A stretch of 64,000 bases of DNA from Gnetum montanum (Eukaryota; Streptophyta; Gnetopsida; Gnetales; Gnetaceae). The notes under the pieces are model-generated. The model did not search any database, was not told the origin of the DNA, and was given only the letters and a program-made list of their open reading frames with translations. The stretch is taken from positions 149,477-213,476 of the forward strand of contig MNCI01005599.1 in assembly GCA_015680685.1 (NCBI GenBank). The letters are read 5' to 3'. This document shows positions 43,822 through 53,671 of the stretch, one piece after another (within the stretch, counting starts at the first letter, position 1; each line of letters starts with the position of its first letter). The translations under genes and the position numbers were made by a program.

Positions 43822-46800
43822 ATGGCACTAAGACTGAAATGATCGCAGGAGGGAGGATCATCTCAACAAAGGGAGAAATGACTTAGATCTAGAACAAGCT
43901 AGCAAGAAAAGTTCAAGAATAGGTAGAAGAAACCCATACAACAGGACCTCTTTGGGAGGAGCTTGAAGTGGAATTGGTTTGACAAATTCCCAAGGAAGAG
44001 GTTGCAACAAAACAATTGTAGCGAGGAGAGGCACCAAGGCCTGTACTAAGACTTGAAGTCACACTAACACAAGCTTGCCTCAACACAATCATGCCCCATG
44101 ATGTCCAATGCTTAGTTCTCTAGGAACTAAACTTCAAGCCATTCTTAGAGCATGCTCCAGCAGAGGTAAAGACATTGTTGCAAATGTCTCCCATGTAGCC
44201 AATCATCACTTCCAGTGGGAAGTGGTATATGGGAGAGACGTACCTCTTCTAAAATAATAGAAGGGTAGGTTCCACTATGAAGATCAAGGAAATTTAGGTG
44301 TTCTACTCAATAGAAGCCATCGCACAGACTCTTGGGTTGCCTGATTCTTGAACACAACTGGTAGAACTATCTATGCAAGCTGATCTAGCAGCAAAAAAGA
44401 AGTGGACTTAGCAGTGTTATGGGGTTGACCACAAGAAATTTGGTGCACTCACACTAGCAGAGTGCGTATACTTCAAGATAATGGCCTATCACCTCAATCA
44501 TATGGTGAGGCCTAGTAAGATAGCTGCCTTCTCCACTCAAGCATGCACTGCTTTAAGTAAAAAAATTTCAACAAACCTTCAACAATTAATATTTAGAGAT
44601 AGGAAAGTGTTTCAAAGAGAATGAACATGGAAGGAAAACCTTACCCTTCCCATGCCTTATTAGAAAACTTTAAAAAAGGATAAGGATAACTGGCTACGCC
44701 AATGGCACAATTGGAATACTTCTTGATGAGTGGCAAGGCATCCCTACACTCAACCATACGAATACGAGCGTTTCATGCACGATCTGATCGAACTTTGCAG
44801 ATGGACTAGTTGTGGTATCTAGACAGTTACTTGTAGGTCATAGTTCGTTGTCTTCCCACCTGGACTAGTATCCACTTTGTCACGTATGGTTTAGTCCATA
44901 GTGCGGTGTATGATGTGTTCCTACACTAATGCTACTCCTGGGTATGATGGGAAATAATATTAACTAATCTAAGAGAGAGTGTGTGAGAGCATCTATTCCT
45001 TAATCATTCATACACATCTTGGACCTCGTGCATGACTACTACTGGGATTACCAAGCGTAGATCCTAGCTATGCTACTAGGTTACCAAGTAGTCACACTTA
45101 AATGCTTGTGATCAAGTTGTACTCATTCCGCTTTTAATAGGAGTTTAGGGTAAATAGATGTTAACTACGAAAGTAATAAATAACAATAAAAATTAAATAA
45201 TTAAACTAAGTGAATGCTGCAATGATGAAGTAATCTCGATCTTTATTTTCGGTCATGTGCATGTCCAAGTACATCACACTCAAATAAGGATGTCGTACAA
45301 TTACAATCACCACACTGCGGGCATGCACTGAGAAATAATTCTAACTCTAAGAAGGAAAACCTGCAAGAGTTTGGGTAAGGAACTAAGAACTATCTCCAAA
45401 ACCATGTGTGCCACCTTTTATTTATAGGCTCACACGGGAACTGCGATATCGCGTATGCGATATTGCAACTCTAATAACAAGGGTCTGATATCGGGACCTA
45501 TTAGACTTGGTATCTTGTATTAGGGTTTCGATAATAGGGGTCCGATAACAGGACTTGATAGACCATAACTCATCATTCATGTTGCCTCTTAGTCTGAAAT
45601 GATAAAGGATAAGATGCCTGTTGTGTCTAAAGAAGAGGAGCAACAACCACCACCTCCACCACTTACTCAAAAAACAATGCTGAAATCCTGTGCTGTCATT
45701 GAGCGCTTGCAAAAAATCCAAGAGTAGCTCTTGCAATAGTAAGAGCAGTGTGCTAGAATGAGTGGTGGAGATCCATCTGTGTATCAACCTACGATGAGTT
45801 ACCTTAATGAGGTGGCTTGAATAATTAGCCAGTTGGAGGAAGGTGAACTAATACTTTTAGCCCAACAAATGCAACTACCCATGAGATCGAATCCTAGTGT
45901 TAGAGAGTTGACGATGTCTCTCTCTCAACACCATTTATTCTTAGAAATCTCTAGGAATGTTGCCTCCTTTTCGGTGCACTTGGAGGAGGGAAAGAGGATA
46001 ACTGTACTAGTGATCCAACACCAAGAGTAGGAGATATTTGCAAAATTAGTTGTTGATAGGATCACTAACACACTTAACACATCCACAGTGTCTATACTAA
46101 ACATTTTTACACTTAGAGATGTGTAGATGTCTATAGGAACTTTCAATGGAAGATTGAGTGTAGCCTAACATAAAGAGTTATTGGACCAACTAGTGGGGAT
46201 TGGATAATCAATTCCAAACATCTTTATTTTATGGATAACATTACTGCAACCTAGTGAGAGCTACTCAAAGTAAAGGGCAAATGTATCATCCTCAAAGAAT
46301 AACTTGAAATGGCCCAAGCACAAAACCAACACTTTGCTACGAAGGTTGCTAAATTACATGCCCTCTTTGCTGACTTTGCACTCCTCAACCCTGTAATAAC
46401 AAGAGATGAAGCTTTCCAACAACTTCAAGAATAATTAAAACATGTCAAGGAGGGAATGGTGATGTCTATCTTTAACTAGTTTCTAGCTGAAGTAAAGACC
46501 TATTCAGCTCAAAAGGACTCGGTTCAAATGCACCAAGAAAATGACACACTAACCACAAAAAACCATCACCTACAAAATGTTAATGCACAAAAGTAATAGA
46601 TGCAAAAATTCATCCATCAAAAGTAGGAGCAACTAGCTAGAGCAAACATAGAATTGAGGAAATTAGTAGTAAAGAATTGTAATTTTTCTATAGAGGAATT
46701 TTGTGCCTTATGTTAGGAATCTACCATTGAAATTGCTTTATGGAAAAATGAGGCCCTTAAATTTGAGAGAGTCAAGAATTACTAGAGAGACTAGGTTGTC

Positions 46801-47535
46801 CTACAGAACGAGGTGAATGAGAAACATATCCAAGTGGCTATGGAAAAACTAAATGAAGCCCTCTAGCAACTCCAAAAAGGAAGAGAAGTATAGAAACCTA
46901 TCATTGATGGGATAGCTACCTATAACAAAGTGGAGATCTACATGAAGAAGTTGTAAATTAAAGAAATGATAGAGTATATGAAACTGACCAATCTTTGATA
47001 CACAAATCTGGTAATGTTGACTACCGAACGGTCATGGTTAGAACTTGAAAAATAGGTGGCCAACTCATACTTACTATATGAGGCCAAGTTCAAGCATCAC
47101 AAGGACACCAATCAAAAGCTTGAGATGACAAATGTTGAACTTGAAGTTCTCAAGGTAAAATCCACTAATCAATGATCAACTACCAAGAACCTAGCCAAGA
47201 GAATGAATGATTACCATGAGCTATAAAATGCAATCAAGGCATTCAACATTGAGAGTAAACAATTCACTGCCTCGTTCATCAATGCTAAGCTGTAGCTAGT
47301 AATTCCCTATCCTTGAGATGTATCCATTCTATCCCACATTCTCAAAGTTGCATGGATCATGCAAAATCCCAAGAGTAAGGAGGAGAAAATGAAAGTATTA
47401 TTGGATGCTTTTTTTTTGTCACCATAAGTTGCAGCAATAATTGGATATCCATAATAGCCTCAACCGCCACATGTGGCTGAAGCTGGGAAAGATCCATCAC
47501 AACCTCAAGAGCCTCCACCACCTAGGCCCATGTGA
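43822..47535 (+). pseudogene. Accessory coiled-coil protein gene of D, split by solo LTR S
   Basis: ATG at 43822, stop at 47535; after removing S the ORF is about 2.86 kb, close to E's 2.83 kb. The N-terminal part (43950-44720) has QCLVL(stop)ELNFKPFLE, SSGKWYMGETYLF, YSIEAIAQTLGLPD, QCYGVDHKKFGALTLAECVY and FKIMAYHLNHMVRPSKIAAF. Stops match sense codons in E (TAG versus CAG in WTQQCYG). After S: Pro-rich PPPPLTQ-like text, then long Glu/Lys/Leu-rich coiled-coil-like sequence (45830-47400), then SQPQEPPPPRPM. No signal peptide or membrane segment. The domain loosely resembles the putative plant transposon protein domain of plant retroelements (hypothesis). It is not an envelope. Confidence 0.75.
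44724..45575 (-). repeat. Solo LTR S inserted in the D accessory gene
   Basis: A family LTR (TGATGAGTTATGG...CACTCATCA on the minus strand) stands alone: no primer site or internal sequence on either side. The flanking texts AATGGCACAATTGGAATACT and CATGTTGCCTC join in the uninterrupted E copy (around 55580-55640). The U3 palindrome GCGATATCGCGTATGCGATAT is near 45443-45463; TATA near 45418; GCCCGCAG near 45306. The flanks CTTCT and TTCAT are not a clean duplication. It is a product of LTR-LTR recombination or of insertion followed by loss. Confidence 0.85.
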
Positions 47536-47759
47536 TGTTTTCAATTATCTTCATGCTATCAAAAGATTTGTTGTTCAATTTTTGTTTGGTGTTCAATTTT
47601 GTGTCGTAAACACCATCATATGTAATTTTGTTGATCCATACACCTGGGCACTCAATTTTTGTCATGTAGTTTTGTTGAGTCATATCCTAAACAATAATTT
47701 CATACCTTCCCAATTTTGTAAAGAACTCAAGGATGAGTTTTCATTCATTCATGAAGGTA

Positions 47760-48665
47760 TGATGAGTCATGGATTGGCCGCATTGACTAGGCCTGGTCAA
47801 CTAGGTGCCATCAACTAGTCTGCATCAACTCAACCTCATCGGTGCATCATTTGATGCATTAACATGGCCCCATCGATGCAAGGTCTGTTCTTGCCTATAA
47901 AAACATGCCAACCCACTATATTTAGGCATCATCTTATCATAGTTGTAGTAAAGCTTTTATAGTTTTTCCATTTGAAAGTTAGAATATTTTCTTGAGTGCT
48001 AGTAGTAGGAGTCACTATGTGGATCTTCATTTGAGCACTATTGTACCTGAGCACAACAGTGTGTATGACAATAAAGATGAGCTTCTAGATAAACCTTGTA
48101 GCATTATGGATACCTTAAATGTTTTATTCATGCATTTAATGTTTTCATTATTTATTCAATGTTCCTTAGTAATTAACCTAATTAAGTAACTAAGCTAGAT
48201 AAGCAAAATAGTGATTAACTAAACACATAAGTACAAGCATTTCAAGCATGTGTATGATGTTTTGTAATTGCAACAATGCTTAACGCTTGGTAACCCAACA
48301 ATGTTGTATGTGTTCAGAATGTGTACAGCAAGTAAGACCAAATACTTTTGTTAAGACTAGTTAAACAATAGTTAGTGAATTAGATTCAAGTAGACATTAA
48401 ATTACTTTATTCTTTATCCTATTTATTTCAAGTATCAAAATCATAAAATATAAAATGATAAAAATCATATGCCTCAATTACACTTAACCATACCTTTGTA
48501 CATCACAAGTGTAATTGGGAAGACAACGAATGACTGTTAGGGTAAGGTTCACTTCCTAGAAGACTAGTGTACCAGAAGACATAGAGTCCACGGAATTTGG
48601 CTAGATCACGCATGAATGCTTCATGATTTGTATAGTTGAGCGTAGGTGTACTTCACCACTCATCA
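47760..48665 (+). repeat. 3' LTR of D
   Basis: TGATGAGTCATGG...TTCACCACTCATCA, 906 bp, after the weak purine tract CATGAAGGTA. It aligns with 34703-35633 throughout, apart from an extra CATTTGATGCGTTAACATG-type unit in the 5' copy. TATA is CCTATAAAAAC near 47898; AATAAAGATGAGC lies near 48070. Clear divergence from the 5' LTR indicates an old insertion. Confidence 0.92.
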
Positions 48666-48670
48666 GCTAG

Positions 48671-48816
48671 GAACAATTGCTTAATGCTTAGGCTATACTA
48701 GATTTATTCCTTGTACTTATATTAGATAATTTAAAATATTTAAATATTTTAATAATATTTATACATGACCATTACAACATCAACATCATATGCTTTAGTC
48801 ACTTAACCATATATCA
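48671..48816 (+). repeat. 3' LTR of H, continuation after D
   Basis: GAACAATTGCTTAATGCTTAGGCTATAC continues the LTR interrupted at 34697 (compare GAACAAATGCTTTATGCATAGGC near 3937 in the 5' LTR). It runs to about 48816, where ACTTAACCATATATCA stops matching the LTR and gag-protease text of F begins. The last 150-200 bp of the LTR are missing. Confidence 0.75.
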
Positions 48817-51409
48817 AAGAGTTTTCTAGGAAGATGGTGCGCTTTAATCCAATTAGTGATGGCATGGGTTAACATGACAGTGTGTGTTGAGTGTGGTTTT
48901 TGGTTCGAAGGAAGCTTCGAAGATTCAAACAATGATGAGGAGTTTGGATAATTAGCCGCTTATGGTTGTAAGGACTTGGTTGGACTGTTTATTCTAAAGA
49001 AAGGTTTCTTTTTTGATCGATTGTCCGAACCAACAGTAGGTTGAATATTAATAGCCCTTGTAGCGTTATGTTGCTGCAGTTGGGTAGGAAGCTCACCCTG
49101 CATAGTTGGAGCAAGTGGTAATGGATTCGAGGGTGGAAGAGATATAGATAGATGAGAAGGATAGTACATATGTGGGGCATCACTCCTAGAAGAAGAATAA
49201 GTTCTATAGTATTCAAGGGTCTAGTAGTGGGGTTGAAAAGCAATGTGACTAGTAGAGTCATGTGGAGAGATCAGCTATTGAAATTAATACCCATATAGGT
49301 CAAGTTGATGGTAAGGGTACTGTTGATGTGGTAGTGGCATTCCCCATGATTGTTGCCACTGTTGATACTATTCATTTGGTTGTGATGGAGCTTCACTTGG
49401 ATAATATGTCAAGGGTTTGTGGAACTACCTTGGGTTACATTGATGATAAGGTAACCTTCTGGGTGTTTGTCATCTATTTAACTGTGGGTTTAGTGTATAC
49501 ACCCCAGACTCTTGTAGATGTGACACTACTAGATAACATCCTCTAGGATAGTCATATTGTCATATCTCACATTTTCCATCATTGTCTGTGTATGAATCCA
49601 TAGCCTCTTTAATGATGGCAACCTTACCCTTACCCTTCTTATGTGCACACTCAGCTTCTTTCTTTTTCCTTCTCTCTCAATCACTACTTTGTTCTCTAGA
49701 CTCCTTTACTATGTTTAGAACAGTTTAAAATTTATCATCTAGAGAGTTTCACATTTGATCCGCCTTTGCTGATACTTCTAATGCAAATTTTTGAATGGGT
49801 AAAGTCTTTCTATTCACCATCTCTTCAAGTGGTAACTCTTCTTCATCTTCAAAAAATCTAATTTCCTTCTTTTGGAGGGAAGGATCTCTATTATACTCCT
49901 CCACACTTTCTCTTTTCCTCAACTCACCTTCCTCCTTGGCAACTTGCTCCAACATTCTTTGTATTTGATGGGCTCAGAGCTCAGATATCCTTCCTTGGGC
50001 ATAAGTCCCAAGGGTTCTTCACATTTTGTACCTAAGCCCATCTATGCGATGGCGTAGTTGTTCCTTTTATGAGTAACCATGGCTAGGGCAACAATGTAAT
50101 AATGAATAATATTAGCCCATGGTAGCATCCAAGGGTTCATGTCCTCCTTGTTTCCATCCTTGGATTTTCTTATGTAGGTTGGACACTCAGGAGTATGTTT
50201 GATACTTATCATTGAATAGCTCCAACATGGTACTCCATCGACGAATGGATTCTGGTTCTAAGAATCAGTACCAGCTTTCTGCTTTCTTGATCAATGTCCG
50301 TGGAAACAACTTTAGCTTTTACCATTTTTTTCTATATTCTGCAAGGCACATGCATCATGGAATGCTTGTAAATGGTTTTGAGGATTAGCATTGTATCCCC
50401 CTTCAAATTGTGGGATGTTATTCATGTCTAGTCTTTTGATCCTACTATCTCTCTAGTGCCTTGTTGGGATCATAATGGCCTCTGTTATATATAGAATACT
50501 TTGGGTGGTGAGTAGGGGTTCATCATGATCATGCTACCTATGGTGTCTATGATGCTTATGTTGTTTCCTACTCTCCCTTATTTTGTGATGTGTCTCTCTA
50601 GAATGCCCTCATCCCCTTTCTCTACTTTTTTGTCAGTGATTTCTATTTCACCTACCATTGTCCTCATGGTCTCACCATTTGCAACTACGTTCAGATCCTA
50701 AAGAAGAGAGAGGGAAAAGATGATGAAGGTGAAAAGGAAGGAGGACTGACACCATGATGGTGCTTGTCACCTTCTCTTTGGTGGTCATATCCTTGGTTGT
50801 AGTTACAATAGGAATTTCCATCATTGTCATGTGTTCATGTTCCTTTTCTAGACCCTTTATGTCCATTGGTACCAAAACCTAGATTACGAATAGTTGAGTG
50901 AAGACTTTGGTACTCAGCTCCTTGACCAAAGTCAAAGAGAGAAACATCATTTTGTGGAAAACCTTCTGAGACAATTCCACCACCGTCATTTTCACTTAAG
51001 ACATATGAGACATCCTAAGATCACTTTACCTTCACGGATTCGTAATGTCTCTCCTATTGTAGATCTCTCTAGCATTGTGCCTCTGTGGGTCGATACTCTC
51101 TTGAGTCTTATTCATGCACAATGTACTCTAACTGTAAGTGTTGCATACCAATTTGTGTGAGAGCATGAAGAAGCATGCTTAGGATTGAGTGATCAAGAGG
51201 TAGCACTATGTTACCTTCTAAATCATGCCCTCACAGCTATTCGTCCTGGTGGAGGATAAAGGTAAAGTCTGGTACATACTCGTAAAGATGAGTGTATACC
51301 ATGTGAAACTATTGGGGCATTGGCGGATCATCATGTGCACCCCACCTCTAATTGTTCATGGTATCAGACTTAGTCGATGAAGCACTATTATAAGAAGAAG
51401 AAGACATGA
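48817..51409 (-). pseudogene. Gag and protease-linker of F
   Basis: ATG at 51407 region (MSSSSYNSASS), VYTHLYEYVPDFTFILHQDE, GNIVLPLDHSILSMLLHALT, a Ser/His/Arg-rich middle, LEQVAKEEGELRKRESVEEY, NRDPSLQKKEIRFFEDEEEL, LEEMVNRKTLPIQKFALEVS and KCEI(stop)QYDYPRGC (knuckle with stop and His-to-Tyr). SHLQESGVYTLNPQ and a Pro/Gln-rich linker with PFFRINSPTKSLQP follow. Modules and order are those of A's gag. Confidence 0.85.
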
Positions 51410-51524
51410 TTAATTACTTAGTGTGCGGTACTCTTTTCTAGTGATTGTAGGATAGTTAACTCTAAGAGTTCGTTCCAACGATGGAAAGATTTCCTAAGTT
51501 CTAATTAGTGCACAAGCAAAAAAA

Positions 51525-51543
51525 TCCCTGACAATGATGCCAA
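51525..51543 (-). promoter_or_regulatory. Primer binding site of F, tRNA-Asp type
   Basis: The minus strand reads TTGGCATCATTGTCAGGGA right after the LTR. It differs from TGGCGCCGTTGCCGGGGA mainly by transitions. Confidence 0.75.
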
Positions 51544-52401
51544 TGATGAGCAGTAAGGTACCCCTATGCCCAACCACACAAATACAAGCATTCACACGCG
51601 ATCTGGTCAAACTTTGAGGATTAAGTGCTTATACACCTACATAGAACAAGGATGAATTATGCAGTCATTGTCTTCCCAAGCTTACTTGTAAGGCACAATT
51701 GTATGGTTAAGTAAACTTGAGGTATATGATTTTTATGTTGTTTTTTATGTTTTCTATCTTGGTCTCCTAAGTGTGTGTGCAATGAAAAGATTTAACTAAC
51801 TAATGGATTTTTTGTAACTCTAATGTAAATCAAATCCTAACACCAATATTTGTTCCCACTCTCCAAACACATCTTGAACTAGTGTAACACTACTGGGATT
51901 ACCAAATGCTAGTCATTACTGGGTTACCAAGTGTTCCATGTATTCTCAAAGAGGTTGTGCTAAGTGTGCTAATTCATTGATAATTGATAATTAATAAGTC
52001 TATGGAAATAACATTAATTAACTACTGAAAGCATCAAATAATAGTAAATAACATTAAATGCAATAATTAATCTATTCTGAATGTTGTAAGGTTTATCACA
52101 GAGTTCATCTTTATTTCCAGACATAAGATGTGCTTAGGTACACAATGTTCAAATAAAGATCCATTCACTTTATGACTCCTACTGTAGGCACTCAGAAATA
52201 ATTCGAACTCTGGAAGGGAAAAACTACAAGAGTCCAGCTAAAGGATTGAAAATTACCCCCCAAGAACAAACGCCCCTATCTCTTATTTATAGCCAATGAG
52301 ATAGGCTTTGACATCACGTGTCGGATCTCGCTTGGCCCATCTGATATCGTGTGTTCAATATCATGGGTCTGATATCGGGTCACTTCTTTGATGACTCATC
52401 A
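51544..52401 (-). repeat. 5' LTR of F
   Basis: TGATGAGTCATC...TTACTGCTCATCA on the minus strand, 858 bp. The U3 has GATATC-containing palindromes (CTGATATCGTGTGTTCAATATC near 52343, CTGATATCGGG near 52368). GTGCCTACAGTAGGAGTC near 52180 and two ATTACCAA motifs near 51895-51930 follow. Its outer flank is AAAGT. Confidence 0.88.
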
Positions 52402-52536
52402 AAAGTCCAAAGTCTCCTTTTTTACTTCAACAAGTAATCGAAGTAACTCTAATAACGTTGTTAGATCTAGAATTCAAAACTTTCCTAGTTCAATTTTTAT
52501 TAACTAAAATATCAATATCTCCTTTATTAACTTCAT
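52402..52536. other. Short spacer between F and E
   Basis: 135 bp of AT-rich sequence with no recognisable feature. It ends TTCAT, the left flank of E's 3' LTR; the matching duplication on E's other side lies beyond the window. Confidence 0.6.
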
Positions 52537-53431
52537 TGATGAGTAGCAAGGTACCCCTACATCCAACCATACGAATCACAAGTGTTCACACACGATCTAG
52601 TCGAATTCCATGAACTTTGTAGTTTTCGATGCACTAGTCTTCTAGAAAGTGAACCTTGCCTTAAGGTTGTTCATTTTTTTCCCAATTACATTTGTGATGT
52701 ACATTGGTATGGTTAAGTGTAATTAAGGCATCTAATTTTTATCATTTTGTATTTTATGGTTTTTGTGTTTAAAAGGAGATAAAAGTAATTAGATTAACTA
52801 ATTTAATTTAACTAGTTAACTAGTATCTAAGCAGTCCTAACATAAGCATCTGGTCCCACTTTCTACACATCTCCTGAACCCATGTATCCACTGTTGGGTT
52901 ACCAAGTGCTACACTATTGAGTGTACCAAGCAATAACACTGCTGGGACCACCAAGAGAATATGTGTTACACTCAAAGCGGTTGTACTTATGTGTTTAATC
53001 TATCTAGCTTATCTTACTTAATTACTTCATTAACTTAATTACAAGAAAACATTGAATAAATAATAAAAAACATTAAATTCATAAATAAAACATTTAAGCT
53101 ATCTAAAATGTTGCAAGGTTTATCAAGAAGTTTGTCTTTATTGCTACACACATTATTATACTTAGGTATAACAATGCTCGAATAAAGATTTGTACACTCA
53201 ATAACTCCTACTACGGGCACTTGGGAGAAATATTCTACTTTTTAAATAAATAAACTGTAAGATTTTTTCCACTACTAAAATTTTTTTGCCATAAATGCAG
53301 CTAGTAGGTGCGTATTTATAGGCAAAATGTGGACATTACGTCAATAGGGCCTCGTTGACACATGATACGATGCATCGACAAGGCCTCATTGATGAGGCCT
53401 CATTGACACAACCAAGAAATGTGACTCATCA
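52537..53431 (-). repeat. 3' LTR of E
   Basis: TGATGAGTCACATTTC...CTACTCATCA on the minus strand, 895 bp, preceded by CATAGGGGTA. The U3 has the palindromic TGATGAGGCCTCAT motif and related GGGCCTCGTTGACA units (53345-53405), the D/E type. TATA is near 53315 (CTATAAATACG). GTGCCCGTAGTAGGAGTT lies near 53205. Three ACCAAG motifs occur near 52905-52955. Confidence 0.92.
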
Positions 53432-53671
53432 TACCCCTATGACTAAATGAAAACTCATCCTCAAGTTCTTTACAAATTTGAGAAGGTATGAGATTATTGA
53501 TTAACCTTTCACAAACAAAATAGACTGACTTGACAAAAATAGAGTGCCTAAGTGTATAGATCAACACATTACAAAAATGATGGTGTTCGTGACACAAAAT
53601 TGAATACCATAATATAATTCTTCAAAATTGGACAACATGTTCCTTGATGGCATGAAGTTTGGTGGAGAAGA

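Larger units (their letters stand above)
34703..48665 (+). mobile_element. Athila-like element D with 3' accessory gene
   Basis: Full-length: LTRs 34703-35633 and 47760-48665, flanked by a perfect GCTAG duplication (34698-34702, 48666-48670). Order: 5' LTR, Asp-type primer site, gag, protease, RT, RNase H, integrase, about 1.5 kb non-coding, an internal promoter-like segment with leader intron, a roughly 2.86-kb accessory ORF, 3' LTR. The RT phrases (VEVFM.DFSIFG, CVETNLRLNWQKSH, MVQEGIVLGHRIT) are Athila type. The solo LTR S (852 bp) interrupts the accessory ORF. The gag includes a back-to-front contig. All coding parts carry stops. Confidence 0.93.
3411..48816 (+). mobile_element. Old Tat-like Ty3/gypsy element H, host to nested insertions
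   Basis: H is inferred from an ordered set of plus-strand remnants: 5' LTR (3411), gag (7.8-10.5 kb), protease (10.5-11.0 kb), RT and RNase H (31.2-33.1 kb), integrase zinc finger (33.3-33.5 kb), an accessory coiled-coil C-terminus (33.5-33.9 kb) and 3' LTR (33946-34697 resuming 48671-48816). It is split by B (12841-27036) and D (34703-48665). The gag and RT patterns match the Tat/Ogre/Retand side of the OTA clade rather than Athila. About 6 kb between protease and RT, after removing B, is unexplained. Treating all parts as one element is inference from order, strand and the paired LTRs. Confidence 0.55.
48817..52401 (-). mobile_element. Athila-like element F, 5' half only
   Basis: A minus-strand 5' LTR (51544-52401) is followed by an Asp-type primer site, gag and the gag-protease linker. 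The sequence then stops at the phrase before the protease DSG motif (HTVMLTHAITNWIKA, near 48850). No RT, integrase or 3' LTR of F was found to the left: the next sequence is H's LTR. It was truncated by deletion or by the event that placed H's LTR there. Confidence 0.85.

Noticed and set aside
44719-45580. Target duplication of solo LTR S
   Set aside because: Flanks CTTCT and TTCAT do not match convincingly, so no duplication is claimed.
45422-45787. 121-codon minus-strand ORF
   Set aside because: It spans the end of solo LTR S and the antisense of the accessory gene; not conserved in E.
43822-47535. Envelope-like gene as described for some plant Athila elements
   Set aside because: No signal peptide or transmembrane segment is visible, and the C-terminal two thirds look like soluble coiled coil.
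49262-49546. 94-codon plus-strand ORF
   Set aside because: It is antisense to F's Pro/Gln-rich gag linker; its counterparts in A and E are not open in the same way.
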